Assembly (NCBI GenBank): GCA_963817755.1
Contig: CAWFPB010000003.1
Span: 62,001-126,000, forward strand
Origin: Oleiagrimonas sp963817755
GTDB lineage: Bacteria > Pseudomonadota > Gammaproteobacteria > Xanthomonadales > Rhodanobacteraceae
Direction of reading: 5' to 3'
Length of the DNA stretch: 64,000 nt
Positions 45,488 through 54,258 of this stretch are shown here, piece by piece. Position 1 is the stretch's first letter; every line of letters starts with the position of its first letter. A program made the position numbers and the translations under genes. Under the pieces are notes generated by a model. That model saw only the letters and a list, made by a program, of their open reading frames with translations, did no database searches and had not been told where the DNA came from.

Positions 45488-45528
45488 GTATTACCACGCG
45501 ATGACAGTCGGCCTCACGAACATGACAG
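45488..45528 (-). promoter_or_regulatory. Pho-box-like promoter upstream of phoB
   Basis: On the minus strand CTGTCAT appears twice (45522-45528 and 45501-45507), 21 bp start to start, and a -10-like TAATAC follows at 45488-45493. PhoB boxes are 7-bp CTGTCAT-type repeats spaced 11 bp apart, so 22 bp would be expected for first and third units; one base is missing. The site overlaps the 3' end of the bepA-like gene. Confidence 0.45.
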
Positions 45529-47175
45529 GTTGAAACACCATTGCGAGGCCGATCCGTCGCCGCTGTGGTCGGGCAGGGCGTTGCCGTCGTTGTGGTCGGG
45601 GGTGTCGACGTGGCGCTTGCGCAGCTCCATCAGCAATGGCGTGAGCTGGGCGATCTGGGCGTTGATGCGCGCACGCTGGTAGTAGTTCAGGCCCGGGCGC
45701 TCGAGCAGCCGCCGGAATTGCTGCATGGCGTCGAACGGCCGCCCGGACAGGTAGCTGGCATAGGCATAGGCCTCGCCGGCACGCACCGGCAGGCCGGCCT
45801 TGTCGCTGGCACGGGCATAGTTGGTGTACAGGTCCGGATCGTCGCTGTCGTCCAGCAGCGGGCGCAACATGTCCTCGGCCTTGCGCGCCTGCTTGCGGGT
45901 GCCGGCCTGGATCAGCGCGCGAGCGTAGGCCATGGCCACGGCCTCGTCCTTGGGGGCATTCGACTCCATGGCGGCATAGCTGGCCAGCGCCGCCTTGCCT
46001 TGGCCGTCCTGCAGGCGGGCCTTGGCCAGGGCCAGGTGGATCGGCAGGTTGTCCGGCAAGCGCTTGTGCAGGGACTGGAGTTGGGCCATGGCGAGCGCGG
46101 GCTGGCCGCTGCGCAGCAGGGCCAATGCGTAGCCGTAGCGGTTCGACGGGGTGTCGAAGCCCTTGTTCTTGAAGTTGCCGGCGTAATAGTCGATCAGCTT
46201 GTTGGCATTGCCGGTCAGCACGCGCACCCGTTCGCGCATGAGCTTGAAGCGCAGCGTGGCGACATCGCCGTTGCCGGGATTTGGTGCAAGGCTGGCCGGG
46301 TCCTTGACGAACGGCACCGGCGCCGTGGTATTGGTCAGCTGGGCATTGCTGATACGAGGCAGTGCATCCTTTTTCTCCTGCTCCTCGAGCACGCGTGCCC
46401 GGGCCCGCGCGTCGCTGATGCGTTCGGCGGTGACCGGATGGGTCTGCAGCAGTTCGGGCACCGAGCCGCCGCCGCTGCCGGGTCGCAGCGTGTCTTCCAT
46501 GCGCTGGAAGAAGTTGGCCATGGCCTCGGGGTCGTAGCCCGCGCTCGCCAGGGTCTGGATGCCGACCCGGTCGGCCTCGGCTTCGTCGGCACGGGTGAAG
46601 TTGAGCTGCCGCTGCGCCAGCAGGCCCTGTCCGCCGGCCAGCACCGCCATGCCGGCATCGCCGCTGTTGTGGCCGCTGGAGCCGGCGGCGATCGCGCCGA
46701 GCAGGATCAGCGCCATGAGCGGGGCATCCTTCTTGGAGGCTTCAAAGGCGCGCTCCAGGTGGTGCTGGGCGATATGGCCGATCTCGTGCGCCATGACCGC
46801 GGCCAGCTCGCTCTCGCTCTTGGTCAGTGTGATCAGGCCCGCATTCACGCCGATGTAGCCGCCCGGGGCGGCGAACGCGTTGACGCCCTGGTCGCGGACC
46901 ACGAAGAAGGTGAATTTCTGCTTCGGGTCGGTGCTGGCGGCGACCAGTCGGTAGCCGACGTCGTTGAGGTACTGGTGCACCTGAGGGTCGTCCAGGACCA
47001 GGTGCATCGCGCGCATCTGATGCAGCATGGAGGCACCGTAATGCGAGGCTTCCTGCGGCGAGAGCAGGGCATCGGCCGAGCTGCCCAGGTCGGGCAGGCG
47101 AACGCGGTTCTGCGCACCGGCGGCAAACGTGATGCCGGCAAGCAGCAGGGCGAGGAGCGGAGAGCGAAGATGCAT
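45514..47175 (-). CDS. BepA-like periplasmic M48 metallopeptidase with TPR repeats
   Basis: A 553-aa secreted zinc protease of the BepA/YfgC type, which tends outer-membrane protein assembly. A signal peptide (LLALLLAGITFAAGAQ) precedes the M48 domain with HEIGH at 130-134 and the third ligand in ADEAEADRVG near 200. The C-terminal half (from about 300) has tetratricopeptide-like helices (YGYALALLRSGQPALAMAQL). The last residues QWCFNLSCS are unusual and include two Cys. Confidence 0.92.
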   Translation of the reverse strand: MHLRSPLLALLLAGITFAAGAQNRVRLPDLGSSADALLSPQEASHYGASMLHQMRAMHLVLDDPQVHQYLNDVGYRLVAASTDPKQKFTFFVVRDQGVNAFAAPGGYIGVNAGLITLTKSESELAAVMAHEIGHIAQHHLERAFEASKKDAPLMALILLGAIAAGSSGHNSGDAGMAVLAGGQGLLAQRQLNFTRADEAEADRVGIQTLASAGYDPEAMANFFQRMEDTLRPGSGGGSVPELLQTHPVTAERISDARARARVLEEQEKKDALPRISNAQLTNTTAPVPFVKDPASLAPNPGNGDVATLRFKLMRERVRVLTGNANKLIDYYAGNFKNKGFDTPSNRYGYALALLRSGQPALAMAQLQSLHKRLPDNLPIHLALAKARLQDGQGKAALASYAAMESNAPKDEAVAMAYARALIQAGTRKQARKAEDMLRPLLDDSDDPDLYTNYARASDKAGLPVRAGEAYAYASYLSGRPFDAMQQFRRLLERPGLNYYQRARINAQIAQLTPLLMELRKRHVDTPDHNDGNALPDHSGDGSASQWCFNLSCS

Positions 47176-47360
47176 GGCGGCCTAAGGTGTTGAAAATCGG
47201 GCCGGAAATCGAATCCTGGTGTCCGGTCCGGAGGATTGGACCACGATACCCCAGCGTCGGTTCGGCGGCCAGCGCCGGCACCGTCCAGCAGCCCTTGTCA
47301 TCCGGCCCGGGACGTCCCATCTTGAAAGAAATCACATGAACCGCGGAGAACCGTTGCACC

Positions 47361-47624
47361 ATGCCTGACATCCAGATGTACACGACCGCCGTGTGCCCCT
47401 TCTGCATCGCGGCCAAGAACCTGTTCAAGTCCAGGGGGCTGGAGTGGCAGGAGATCCGCATCGACACCGATCCCGAGCGCATGCGCGAGATGCTCGAGCG
47501 CAGTTCGGGACGTCGTACCGTGCCGCAGATCTTCGTCAACGACATCCACGTGGGCGGATTCGACGACCTGGCCGCCGCCGACCGCAGCGGACGCCTGGCG
47601 GAAATCCTTGGGGACGATGCATGA
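47361..47624 (+). CDS. grxC: Glutaredoxin GrxC
   Basis: An 87-aa class I glutaredoxin for glutathione-dependent disulphide reduction. The active site CPFC is at 12-15, TVPQIF supplies the cis-Pro near 54, and GGFDDLAAAD the glutathione-binding Gly-Gly. It overlaps the next gene by 4 nt. In 47176-47360 upstream I see no other gene. Confidence 0.95.
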   Translation: MPDIQMYTTAVCPFCIAAKNLFKSRGLEWQEIRIDTDPERMREMLERSSGRRTVPQIFVNDIHVGGFDDLAAADRSGRLAEILGDDA

Positions 47625-47977
47625 GCGGTGGCAACGATGAATTCGCGTCCTTCCGCGAGCGCATGAACCAGCGCATCCTGGCCCAGGAAAACCAGGTGGT
47701 GCGGCGCTTCTTCTCGCTGGACTCGCAGACCTACCGCGACGGTGCGCTGGACGTGAGGACCAAGGAAATGCTGGGCCTGGTGGCCTCGCTGGTGCTGCGC
47801 TGCGACGACTGCATCCGCTACCACATCGACCAGGCCCATGCCGCCGGCGTGAGTCGCGAGGAAATGTTCGAGGTGTTCCAGGTCGGCCTGGTGGTCGGGG
47901 GGTCGATCGTGATCCCGCACCTGCGCCGCGCGGTCGACGCGCTGGACCGGCTCGAGGGCGAGAGCGGCAACGAGTGA
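47621..47977 (+). CDS. AhpD/carboxymuconolactone decarboxylase-family protein
   Basis: A 118-aa all-helical protein with the AhpD-type motif RCDDCIRYHIDQAHAAGVS: CxxC followed by His, the thiol site for peroxide-linked disulphide reduction. TKEMLGLVASLVL and GGSIVIPHLRRAVDAL are conserved in the family. Coupling to glutaredoxin (ATGA overlap) supports a thiol-redox role over a true decarboxylase. Confidence 0.85.
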   Translation: MSGGNDEFASFRERMNQRILAQENQVVRRFFSLDSQTYRDGALDVRTKEMLGLVASLVLRCDDCIRYHIDQAHAAGVSREEMFEVFQVGLVVGGSIVIPHLRRAVDALDRLEGESGNE

Positions 47978-48009
47978 GCCCCTGCGGGGCCGTGGGCGGG
48001 CAATCGCGC

Positions 48010-48015
48010 TATAAT
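48010..48015 (+). promoter_or_regulatory. -10 box (TATAAT) for isocitrate dehydrogenase
   Basis: A consensus TATAAT sits 78 bp before the start of the dehydrogenase gene. No good -35 is visible in the GC-rich DNA upstream. The predicted leader is about 70 nt and holds an AAGGAG ribosome site at 48080-48085. Confidence 0.5.
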
Positions 48016-48092
48016 GGGCGGCTGATGCCGCGGCGCCGGACGCGGCGACCCCCACACCGCGCGCCCCGGGCGCGCCGCCCAAGGAGTTTTCC

Positions 48093-49103
48093 ATGAGCAA
48101 GACCATTGCCGTGATTCGCGGGGACGGGATCGGCCCCGAGATCATGACCGCCACGCTGCGCGTACTCGATGCGCTGGACTGTGGCCTGGACTATGACTTC
48201 GTCGACGCCGGCATGGTGGCGCTGGACAAGCACGGCGAGCTGCTGCCGTCGGCCACGCTCGACGCCATCGCCCGCCACAGCGTGGCCCTGAAGGGCCCGC
48301 TGACCACACCGGTCGGGGGCGGCTTCTCCTCCATCAACGTGCAGCTGCGCCGTCATTTCGACCTGTACGCCAACGTGCGTCCGGCGATCAGCTTTCCGGG
48401 CACCAAGGCGCGCTTCGAGAACATCGACATCATCACCGTGCGCGAGAACACCGAGGGCGCGTACCTGGCCGAGGGTCAGACGCTGTCCGAGGACGGCGAG
48501 ACCGCGACCTCGATGATCCGCACTTCCCGCCGCGGCTGCACGCGCATCGTGCGCTACGCCTTCGAGATGGCCCGCAGCAAGGGCCGCAAGAAGGTCACCG
48601 CGGTGCACAAGGCGAACATCATGAAGACCACGTCGGGCCTGTTCCTGAACGTGGCGCGCGAGATCGCCAAGGAATTCCCGGAGATCGAGTTCAACGAACT
48701 GATCGTCGACAACACCTGCATGCAGCTGGTGATGCGCCCCGAGCAGTTCGACGTGATCGTCACCACCAACCTGTTCGGCGACATCATCTCCGACCTGTGC
48801 GCCGGCCTGGTCGGCGGCCTGGGCCTGGCCCCGGGTTCGAACATCGGCGCCGAGGCGGCGATCTTCGAGGCCGTGCACGGCTCGGCCCCCGACATCGCCG
48901 GCAAGGGCGTGGCCAACCCCAGCGCGCTGCTGCTGGCCGCCGCCGACATGCTCGATCACCTGGGCATGGCCGAGAAGGGCACCCGCATCCGCACCGCCAT
49001 CCGCGAGGTCATGGCCGCCGGCGACCGCACCACGCCGGACCTGGGCGGCAAGGGCAGCACCGAAACCTTCGCCGACGCGCTGGTCGAGCACGTCAAGGGC
49101 TGA
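48093..49103 (+). CDS. icd: NAD-dependent isocitrate dehydrogenase
   Basis: A 336-aa beta-decarboxylating dehydrogenase for the TCA cycle. IRGDGIGPEIM opens the fold; the substrate-binding Ser and Arg are in GGFSSINVQLRRHFDLYANVRP; the catalytic Tyr in TVRENTEGAYLAEG; VHKANIMK and NLFGDIISDLCAGLVGG follow, then GSAPDIAGKGVANPSAL. SSINV and the short length match the NAD-type IDH of Xanthomonas and mitochondria, not the 416-aa NADP enzyme of E. coli. Isopropylmalate dehydrogenase is less likely. Confidence 0.9.
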   Translation: MSKTIAVIRGDGIGPEIMTATLRVLDALDCGLDYDFVDAGMVALDKHGELLPSATLDAIARHSVALKGPLTTPVGGGFSSINVQLRRHFDLYANVRPAISFPGTKARFENIDIITVRENTEGAYLAEGQTLSEDGETATSMIRTSRRGCTRIVRYAFEMARSKGRKKVTAVHKANIMKTTSGLFLNVAREIAKEFPEIEFNELIVDNTCMQLVMRPEQFDVIVTTNLFGDIISDLCAGLVGGLGLAPGSNIGAEAAIFEAVHGSAPDIAGKGVANPSALLLAAADMLDHLGMAEKGTRIRTAIREVMAAGDRTTPDLGGKGSTETFADALVEHVKG

Positions 49104-49125
49104 GTTTTCCGTCCGCTTCGTCAGC

Positions 49126-49155
49126 AAAGGGCCGCGGTGTGAACCGCGGCCCTTT
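49126..49155. terminator. Bidirectional rho-independent terminator
   Basis: AAAGGGCCGCGGT (49126-49138) and ACCGCGGCCCTTT (49143-49155) make a perfect 13-bp stem with a 4-nt loop. It lies between the convergent icd and DUF58 genes, and the A/T ends can serve both directions. Confidence 0.85.
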
Positions 49156-49198
49156 GCGTATCCGGCGATCGACGGGGCCGTCGAAGGCCTCGCGTGCG

Positions 49199-50509
49199 CT
49201 ACAGCCGGCCGTCGCGCTTGATCTTCAGGTAGCGCTCGACCAGGGCGCCGGACAATTCCCGGCAGGTGACATCGAGCGTGGCCACGCCCTGCTCGCGCAG
49301 GGCCGCATGGACGCGTTCGCGGCGGCTCAGGTAATCCAGCGTGGACGCGGCGAGGATGGCGTCCTCCAGCTCGCCGTCGGCGGCGGCGAGCGACGCGTCC
49401 AGCGCATCCTCACGCAGGCTGGCCACCAGCACCAGGTGCCGGCGCGAGAGCATGGCCACTGCCGTGCGCAGTTCGGCATCGTCCTCGTCGCGCACGTTGG
49501 TCACCAGGATCACCAGTGCGCGGCGTTGTTGCGACTGCTGCAGCGCGCTCGCGGCCGCCAGGAAGTCGGTCACCACCGGCTCGGCCTTGAGGTCGTAGCC
49601 GGCACCGAGCAGGCGATCCATGCCGCCGGCGCCGCTGTACGGCGCCAGCCAGCGCCGGGTCTCGCCGGCACAGGCCAGCAGGCCCACCGCATCCCCCTGG
49701 CGCAGGGCAATGTAGGCCAGCGCCAGGGAGGCATCGAGCACCCGGTCGAAGTGCGCGCCGCGTTCGTCGCGCGCCAGCATGCGCCGGCCGCAGTCGAGCA
49801 TCAGCACGATCTGCTGCGAGCGCTCGTCGCGGTATTCGCGCGAGATCAGCCGGCCGCAGCGCGCGGTCGCCTTCCAGTCGATCCGGCGCAGGCTGTCGCC
49901 GACGCGGTAGTCGCGCAGTTCCTGGAATTCGGTGCCTTCGCCACGGCGCCGCTGCAGGCGCGCGCCGACACGTTGCGATGCCAGCTCCACGCTGAGCCCG
50001 GCCATTTGCGCCAGCGGCGCGAAGTTCGGATACACGCGCACGGTCGAGGGCGCGCCGGCCACGCACTGCCGGTGCCAGAAGCGCCACGGCGACCACAGCC
50101 GGAGCTGGCAGCCGTCGAACCGGCACTGGCCGCGCGCGTCGGGGGTCGCGCGGTAGCGCAGGGTGGCTTCCGTGCCGGCGGACAGGTCCAGCCGGCGCGG
50201 AATTCCCTGCACGCTCCAGCCTCCGGGGTGCAGGTCGTGCACCCGCATCCGCATGCGGCCGCGCGGCGTTCCGCGCAGGTGCAGGGTGACGACCGTTTCC
50301 GGACCCATCGGTACCACCGCGGCCACGTCGCGCTGCACCTGCGGGCAGCCGCGCCGAACCAGGCGCGCGGCATCGATCGCCGCCAGCAGCCCGGTGGCGG
50401 CGGCGAACGCCAGCCACGCCGACAGCGGAAGGCCGCCCAAGGCGACGGCCACGCCCAGCGCGGTCCAGCCCGCCAGGGCCAGCAGCAACGAAGCGGCCGG
50501 TCGCATCAT
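49199..50509 (-). CDS. DUF58 domain protein (MoxR-associated)
   Basis: A 436-aa protein with two N-terminal helices (LLLALAGWTALGVAVALGG, WLAFAAATGLLAAIDAARL) and the DUF58 signature ELRDYRVGDSLRRIDWKATARCGRLISRE near residue 205. It then continues into a von Willebrand A-like segment (QQIVLMLDCGRRMLARDERG). Such proteins are clients of MoxR ATPases. It overlaps the moxR stop by 4 nt and ends the operon. Confidence 0.92.
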   Translation of the reverse strand: MMRPAASLLLALAGWTALGVAVALGGLPLSAWLAFAAATGLLAAIDAARLVRRGCPQVQRDVAAVVPMGPETVVTLHLRGTPRGRMRMRVHDLHPGGWSVQGIPRRLDLSAGTEATLRYRATPDARGQCRFDGCQLRLWSPWRFWHRQCVAGAPSTVRVYPNFAPLAQMAGLSVELASQRVGARLQRRRGEGTEFQELRDYRVGDSLRRIDWKATARCGRLISREYRDERSQQIVLMLDCGRRMLARDERGAHFDRVLDASLALAYIALRQGDAVGLLACAGETRRWLAPYSGAGGMDRLLGAGYDLKAEPVVTDFLAAASALQQSQQRRALVILVTNVRDEDDAELRTAVAMLSRRHLVLVASLREDALDASLAAADGELEDAILAASTLDYLSRRERVHAALREQGVATLDVTCRELSGALVERYLKIKRDGRL

Positions 50510-51528
50510 TGGCGCGGCGCCGCCACCTTGGCCAACAGTGCGCCCAGCACGTCGTCCGCGCTCTGGCGTTCGATCAGGGCTTCCGGCGCCAGCAGCAGGC
50601 GGTGGCGCAAGGCCGGAAGGGCCACCGCGCGCAGGTCGTCCGGGGTGATGAAGTCGCGACCCTCGAGCACGGCCTGGGCCCGTGCCAGACGCACCAGCGC
50701 CAGGCTGCCGCGTGGACCGGAGCCGGCCATCACGCCCGGCCACGATCGCGTGGCGCGCACGATGCGCACGGCGTACTCGACCACCGCCGCGTCGACATGC
50801 ACCGCGGCGATGCCCTGCTGCAGCTGCACCAGTTCGTCCAGCGGCAGGAGCGGTTTGACCCGGGACACGTCGAGGTCGGCACCGATGCTGCCGGCCACGA
50901 TGTCGGCGACCATCGTGGCTTCCTGCGATGCGGACGGATAGTCGATCAGCACCTTGACCAGGAACCGGTCGAGCTGGGCTTCGGGCAGGGGATAGGTGCC
51001 TTCCTGCTCGACCGGGTTCTGCGTGGCCACCACCATGAACGGCGACGGTAGGGGCACGCGGCGGCCCTCGATGGTGACCTGGCCTTCCTGCATCGCTTCC
51101 AGCAGTGCCGACTGCGTCTTTGCCGGTGCGCGGTTGATTTCGTCGGCCAGCAGCAAATTGACGAACACCGGGCCGCGGCGCAACTGGAAGCGCTCGTTGC
51201 GGTTGTCGTAGACCGCGTGGCCGGTCACGTCGCTGGGCATCAGGTCCGGGGTGAACTGCACGCGGCCGAACGCGCCGCCCACCGAGGCCGCAAGGGCCCG
51301 TACCAGCAGGGTCTTGCCCAGGCCCGGCACTCCCTCGATCAGCACGTGTCCGCCGGCCAGCAGGGCCAGCAGCACCTCGTCCAGCACGGCCGGCTGGCCG
51401 ATGAAGATGCTTGCGATCTGATCGCGCAGAGCGCGGGCGCGGGCAACCAGGTCGGCCGTTGTCTTCGGTTCGGCCGCGGGCCTGGCCGCGGTTGGGGACT
51501 CCGGGTTCATCGACGAATCCATGGACAT
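50506..51528 (-). CDS. MoxR-family AAA+ ATPase
   Basis: A 340-aa AAA_3 chaperone-like ATPase. Walker A GVPGLGKTLL is near residue 68, Walker B VNLLLADEINRAPAKTQSALL near 128, sensor 1 VVATQNPVEQEGTYPLPEAQ near 170. MoxR proteins fold or activate vWA and DUF58 partners, and one follows. ATG 51528 or 51522 are both possible; the first is given. Confidence 0.95.
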   Translation of the reverse strand: MSMDSSMNPESPTAARPAAEPKTTADLVARARALRDQIASIFIGQPAVLDEVLLALLAGGHVLIEGVPGLGKTLLVRALAASVGGAFGRVQFTPDLMPSDVTGHAVYDNRNERFQLRRGPVFVNLLLADEINRAPAKTQSALLEAMQEGQVTIEGRRVPLPSPFMVVATQNPVEQEGTYPLPEAQLDRFLVKVLIDYPSASQEATMVADIVAGSIGADLDVSRVKPLLPLDELVQLQQGIAAVHVDAAVVEYAVRIVRATRSWPGVMAGSGPRGSLALVRLARAQAVLEGRDFITPDDLRAVALPALRHRLLLAPEALIERQSADDVLGALLAKVAAPRQ

Positions 51529-51545
51529 GCTCCGTTTGCGATGGC

Positions 51546-51577
51546 GCGCCGAAGCCCCCACGTGGGGTCCTCGGCGC
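51546..51577. repeat. 32-bp imperfect palindrome before moxR
   Basis: GCGCCGAAG...CTCGGCGC with central CCCCAC/GTGGGG forms a long stem in the 109-bp gap between the DUF4350 gene and moxR. No T-run follows on either strand, so it looks like an mRNA processing or attenuation element and not a simple terminator. Confidence 0.45.
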
Positions 51578-51637
51578 AAGGAATGAAGTGGTCGGCGCGA
51601 GCGCCGGAAGCGGGCAGGCATGCAGGCGTCCGCACGA

Positions 51638-52756
51638 TCAGGTCCTCGCCAGCCGGACCAGCACCGCAAGGGCCTGGCGGAAGGCTGCCGCATTGGCCGG
51701 GGGTGCCAGTGCCCGGGCGATCTGCGCGGCATCGATGCCGGTGCGATGCGCCAGGTGTTCGTGCAGGTCCGCCCCCTCGAGCTCGGCCAGTTGCGGGTCA
51801 TGCCGCTGCCGGTGCTGCCAGACGGCGGCCACCGCGCGCGCATGCAGCGTGTGGCCGCTGTCACGCCGATACAGGAACTCGCCGGCGGCGCGCACGTGCT
51901 CGAGCAGCGCGCGCCGATCGCGTGGCGGCATGGGGCGCAGCGGTCCGAGGCGCTGGCTGCGCGAGACGGCCCAGGCCAGCAGCAGCGCGCTCAGCGCCAG
52001 CAGGGCCGGCCAGCCCTGGCGGAACAGGGCCAGCCAGAACGAGGTGCCGCCGATGGCGTACGCCAGCAGGACGTTCCCCTTGCCCAGATTGGGCTGCAAC
52101 ACGCCAACGTCGAAGCGCCGTGCCGCGGCCTTCAGCGGGGCATGCCCGGACAGCGGGCGCAGGTCGTCGAGCAGGCTCACATGGCCGCTGCCAATGCGCA
52201 GCCGGGCATAGGCAAAGCCCTTGTCGGCATCGCCCAGGGCCGGGGAAGGCGCGACGGGAAGGCCGTGGAAGCGCATGCCGCAAAGCTTGAGAGCGTCCTT
52301 GCGGTCGTGCTTGTCCGTATCCGCGGGGTCGTCGGCTTCGTCGCAGCCATGGTGGACGGCGGCCAGTCTGGAAAGCCCCAGCGCATGGAACAGCGGCGAG
52401 GCCGCGCTGGCCGCGACCGGGGAGGGATGCAGGACCAGGTGACCGCCGTGGCGGACCCACGAGGCGATCCGTCGCGACTGCGGCGGCGTGAGGCGGCCGG
52501 CGCCGGTGCCGATCACCAGCGTGTCGCCGGGTTGCAGCCGCAGGTCGATCCGGCTGATCGCGCGCGCCGGTTGCCCGGCGTGCTGCAGGAGTCGACGCAA
52601 CACGTAGAAGCGGTCGTAGCTGGCTGCGCCGTGATCCGGCCGGGTCACGGTCACCGTGCGTCGCACGAAGTGGCTGCGGAACCAGATCGTGCCGAGGGCG
52701 GCGACGACCAGCAGCAACACGCCGGCGCCCAGCCAAAGCAGCATGCGGCGGCTCAC
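51638..52756 (-). CDS. DUF4350 domain membrane protein
   Basis: A 372-aa protein: one N-terminal helix (MLLWLGAGVLLLVVAALGTI), a periplasmic GATase-like domain (GDTLVIGTGAGRLTPPQSRRI, SWVRHGGHLVLHPSP; residues about 70-230), then a second helix region (ALLALSALLLAWAVSRSQRLG) and a cytoplasmic helical tail. DUF4350 genes are regular neighbours of moxR/DUF58. Function unknown. Its ATG overlaps the DUF4129 stop. Confidence 0.85.
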   Translation of the reverse strand: MSRRMLLWLGAGVLLLVVAALGTIWFRSHFVRRTVTVTRPDHGAASYDRFYVLRRLLQHAGQPARAISRIDLRLQPGDTLVIGTGAGRLTPPQSRRIASWVRHGGHLVLHPSPVAASAASPLFHALGLSRLAAVHHGCDEADDPADTDKHDRKDALKLCGMRFHGLPVAPSPALGDADKGFAYARLRIGSGHVSLLDDLRPLSGHAPLKAAARRFDVGVLQPNLGKGNVLLAYAIGGTSFWLALFRQGWPALLALSALLLAWAVSRSQRLGPLRPMPPRDRRALLEHVRAAGEFLYRRDSGHTLHARAVAAVWQHRQRHDPQLAELEGADLHEHLAHRTGIDAAQIARALAPPANAAAFRQALAVLVRLART

Positions 52757-54258
52757 GGACGCGTCTCCGCGGTGCGCAGCGGCCAGTTGGACAGCATCTC
52801 CTCAAGCGCGTTGGCGTCCGGCATGCGATCGGCATAGGCGGCGGCCTGCCAGGTTCGCACGATGGCCCGCGCCCGTTCGCCGTGCGCCGGCACCGGCAGT
52901 TGTCGGGCGCAGCGCATGCAATCGGCTTCGGTCGCCGACGCAGACCAGTCCATCTGCGCCGCGGCGTACACGGCCTCGGCGGTGCCACGGTAGAGCAGGG
53001 CGAGCGCGGCGCGCGGATGCCCGGCCTCCCACAACCCGCGCACGGCCCCGGCAAGGTCGTCGGGCACGCGGGACTCGGCCGCCTCCTGCAGTTGCAGGTC
53101 ATCGACCGTGGCCGGCCGGGCGCCGCGTGCACGCGCGCCGCCGCCGGTGAAACGGATGCGCCGTGCCAGTGCCACCGCCAGGACAATCACGACGCCGCCG
53201 GCGAGCACGAACAGCAGCAGCCGCACGCCCGACCCGAACCACCCGACCCACGGGCCGAAACTGGACGGGGTGGACGTGCGGGTTTGCGGCCGGATCCGCC
53301 ACTGCCACTGGCGGCGGGTCACCTTCCTGCCCAACAGCGGATCGTGCGACACCGCGGACGCGGCGGCGTCCAGGCGCATGCGCTGGTCGGACGGAACCGG
53401 TCGGAACAGCCGGCCTCCCGGTGCGGGACGGTGCACCGGCCCGGCAGCACGTGCGCCGGTGGGCACGAAGGCCAGGCATGCCAGCAGCAGCATCAGCGAG
53501 GCGGCGGCGCGCGCACCCAGGCGGCGGAAGGCCAGGTCCAGGTCCCAGCATTCCAGTTGCGTGCGGCGGTTGATGTACAGCGCGAAGCCGGCCGCCACGT
53601 ACAGCGGCTCGATCACGCTCATGGCCAGGTAGGCGGCCAGGTTCGAGGCATAGACCAGCCCACCGGAGGACAGCGCGTGCAGCGAGCGCAGCAGCGAGGC
53701 CCTGGAGGCCGGCCAAAGCTCACTGGGCACCAGCATGGCCGCCAGCATCCAAAGGCCAGCGTAGAAGGCCAGTTCGAACAGCATGCAGCCATAGGTGAGA
53801 AACGCGGTCTGCCCGACCAGCGGGCCGCGCAGCACCCGCCAGCGATCGCGGGCCGCGCCGCCGCGCAGGCCTTCCAGGAACACCAGCGGCAGGCGCAGGG
53901 CGCGCGTGGAGTCCAGGCGCAGCCAGAGGATCTGGGCCAGCGTCGGTCCCCAGCGCCACGCCCGCTGCCCGCGCAGGGTCGCGCGCCATCCGGGCGTTTC
54001 CCCGAACAGCGTGCGCGAGAACACGTACAGCGGCAGGCGGTCGAACGCCGGCTTCAGCCACCACATGGCCAACAGCGCGAGCCAGGGCCGGCCCAGCAGG
54101 CCGAAGCCGACATTGAGCAGCACCCATGCCGGGGCGGTGACGACGAACCAGGCACTCCATACGGCCCTCGCATTCGCGCGCAGCAGTTTCGTGCCCAGGT
54201 CGATGGCCTCGCGCGGCGTGCGCGGCCGCAGTGCGATCGTGATCCGGTCAAGCTGCAT
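52753..54258 (-). CDS. DUF4129 domain membrane protein
   Basis: A 501-aa polytopic protein. Helices in the first 300 residues include WFVVTAPAWVLLNVGFGLLG, MLFELAFYAGLWMLAAMLV and AAASLMLLLACLAFVPTG. A late helix (VRLLLFVLAGGVVIVLAVALA) precedes the C-terminal DUF4129 domain (VRGLWEAGHPRAALALLYRG). ATG 54258 (MQLDRITIALRPRTPREAID) is used; it overlaps the SpoIIM stop by 11 nt. Transglutaminase-like clusters often carry this domain too. Confidence 0.85.
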   Translation of the reverse strand: MQLDRITIALRPRTPREAIDLGTKLLRANARAVWSAWFVVTAPAWVLLNVGFGLLGRPWLALLAMWWLKPAFDRLPLYVFSRTLFGETPGWRATLRGQRAWRWGPTLAQILWLRLDSTRALRLPLVFLEGLRGGAARDRWRVLRGPLVGQTAFLTYGCMLFELAFYAGLWMLAAMLVPSELWPASRASLLRSLHALSSGGLVYASNLAAYLAMSVIEPLYVAAGFALYINRRTQLECWDLDLAFRRLGARAAASLMLLLACLAFVPTGARAAGPVHRPAPGGRLFRPVPSDQRMRLDAAASAVSHDPLLGRKVTRRQWQWRIRPQTRTSTPSSFGPWVGWFGSGVRLLLFVLAGGVVIVLAVALARRIRFTGGGARARGARPATVDDLQLQEAAESRVPDDLAGAVRGLWEAGHPRAALALLYRGTAEAVYAAAQMDWSASATEADCMRCARQLPVPAHGERARAIVRTWQAAAYADRMPDANALEEMLSNWPLRTAETRP

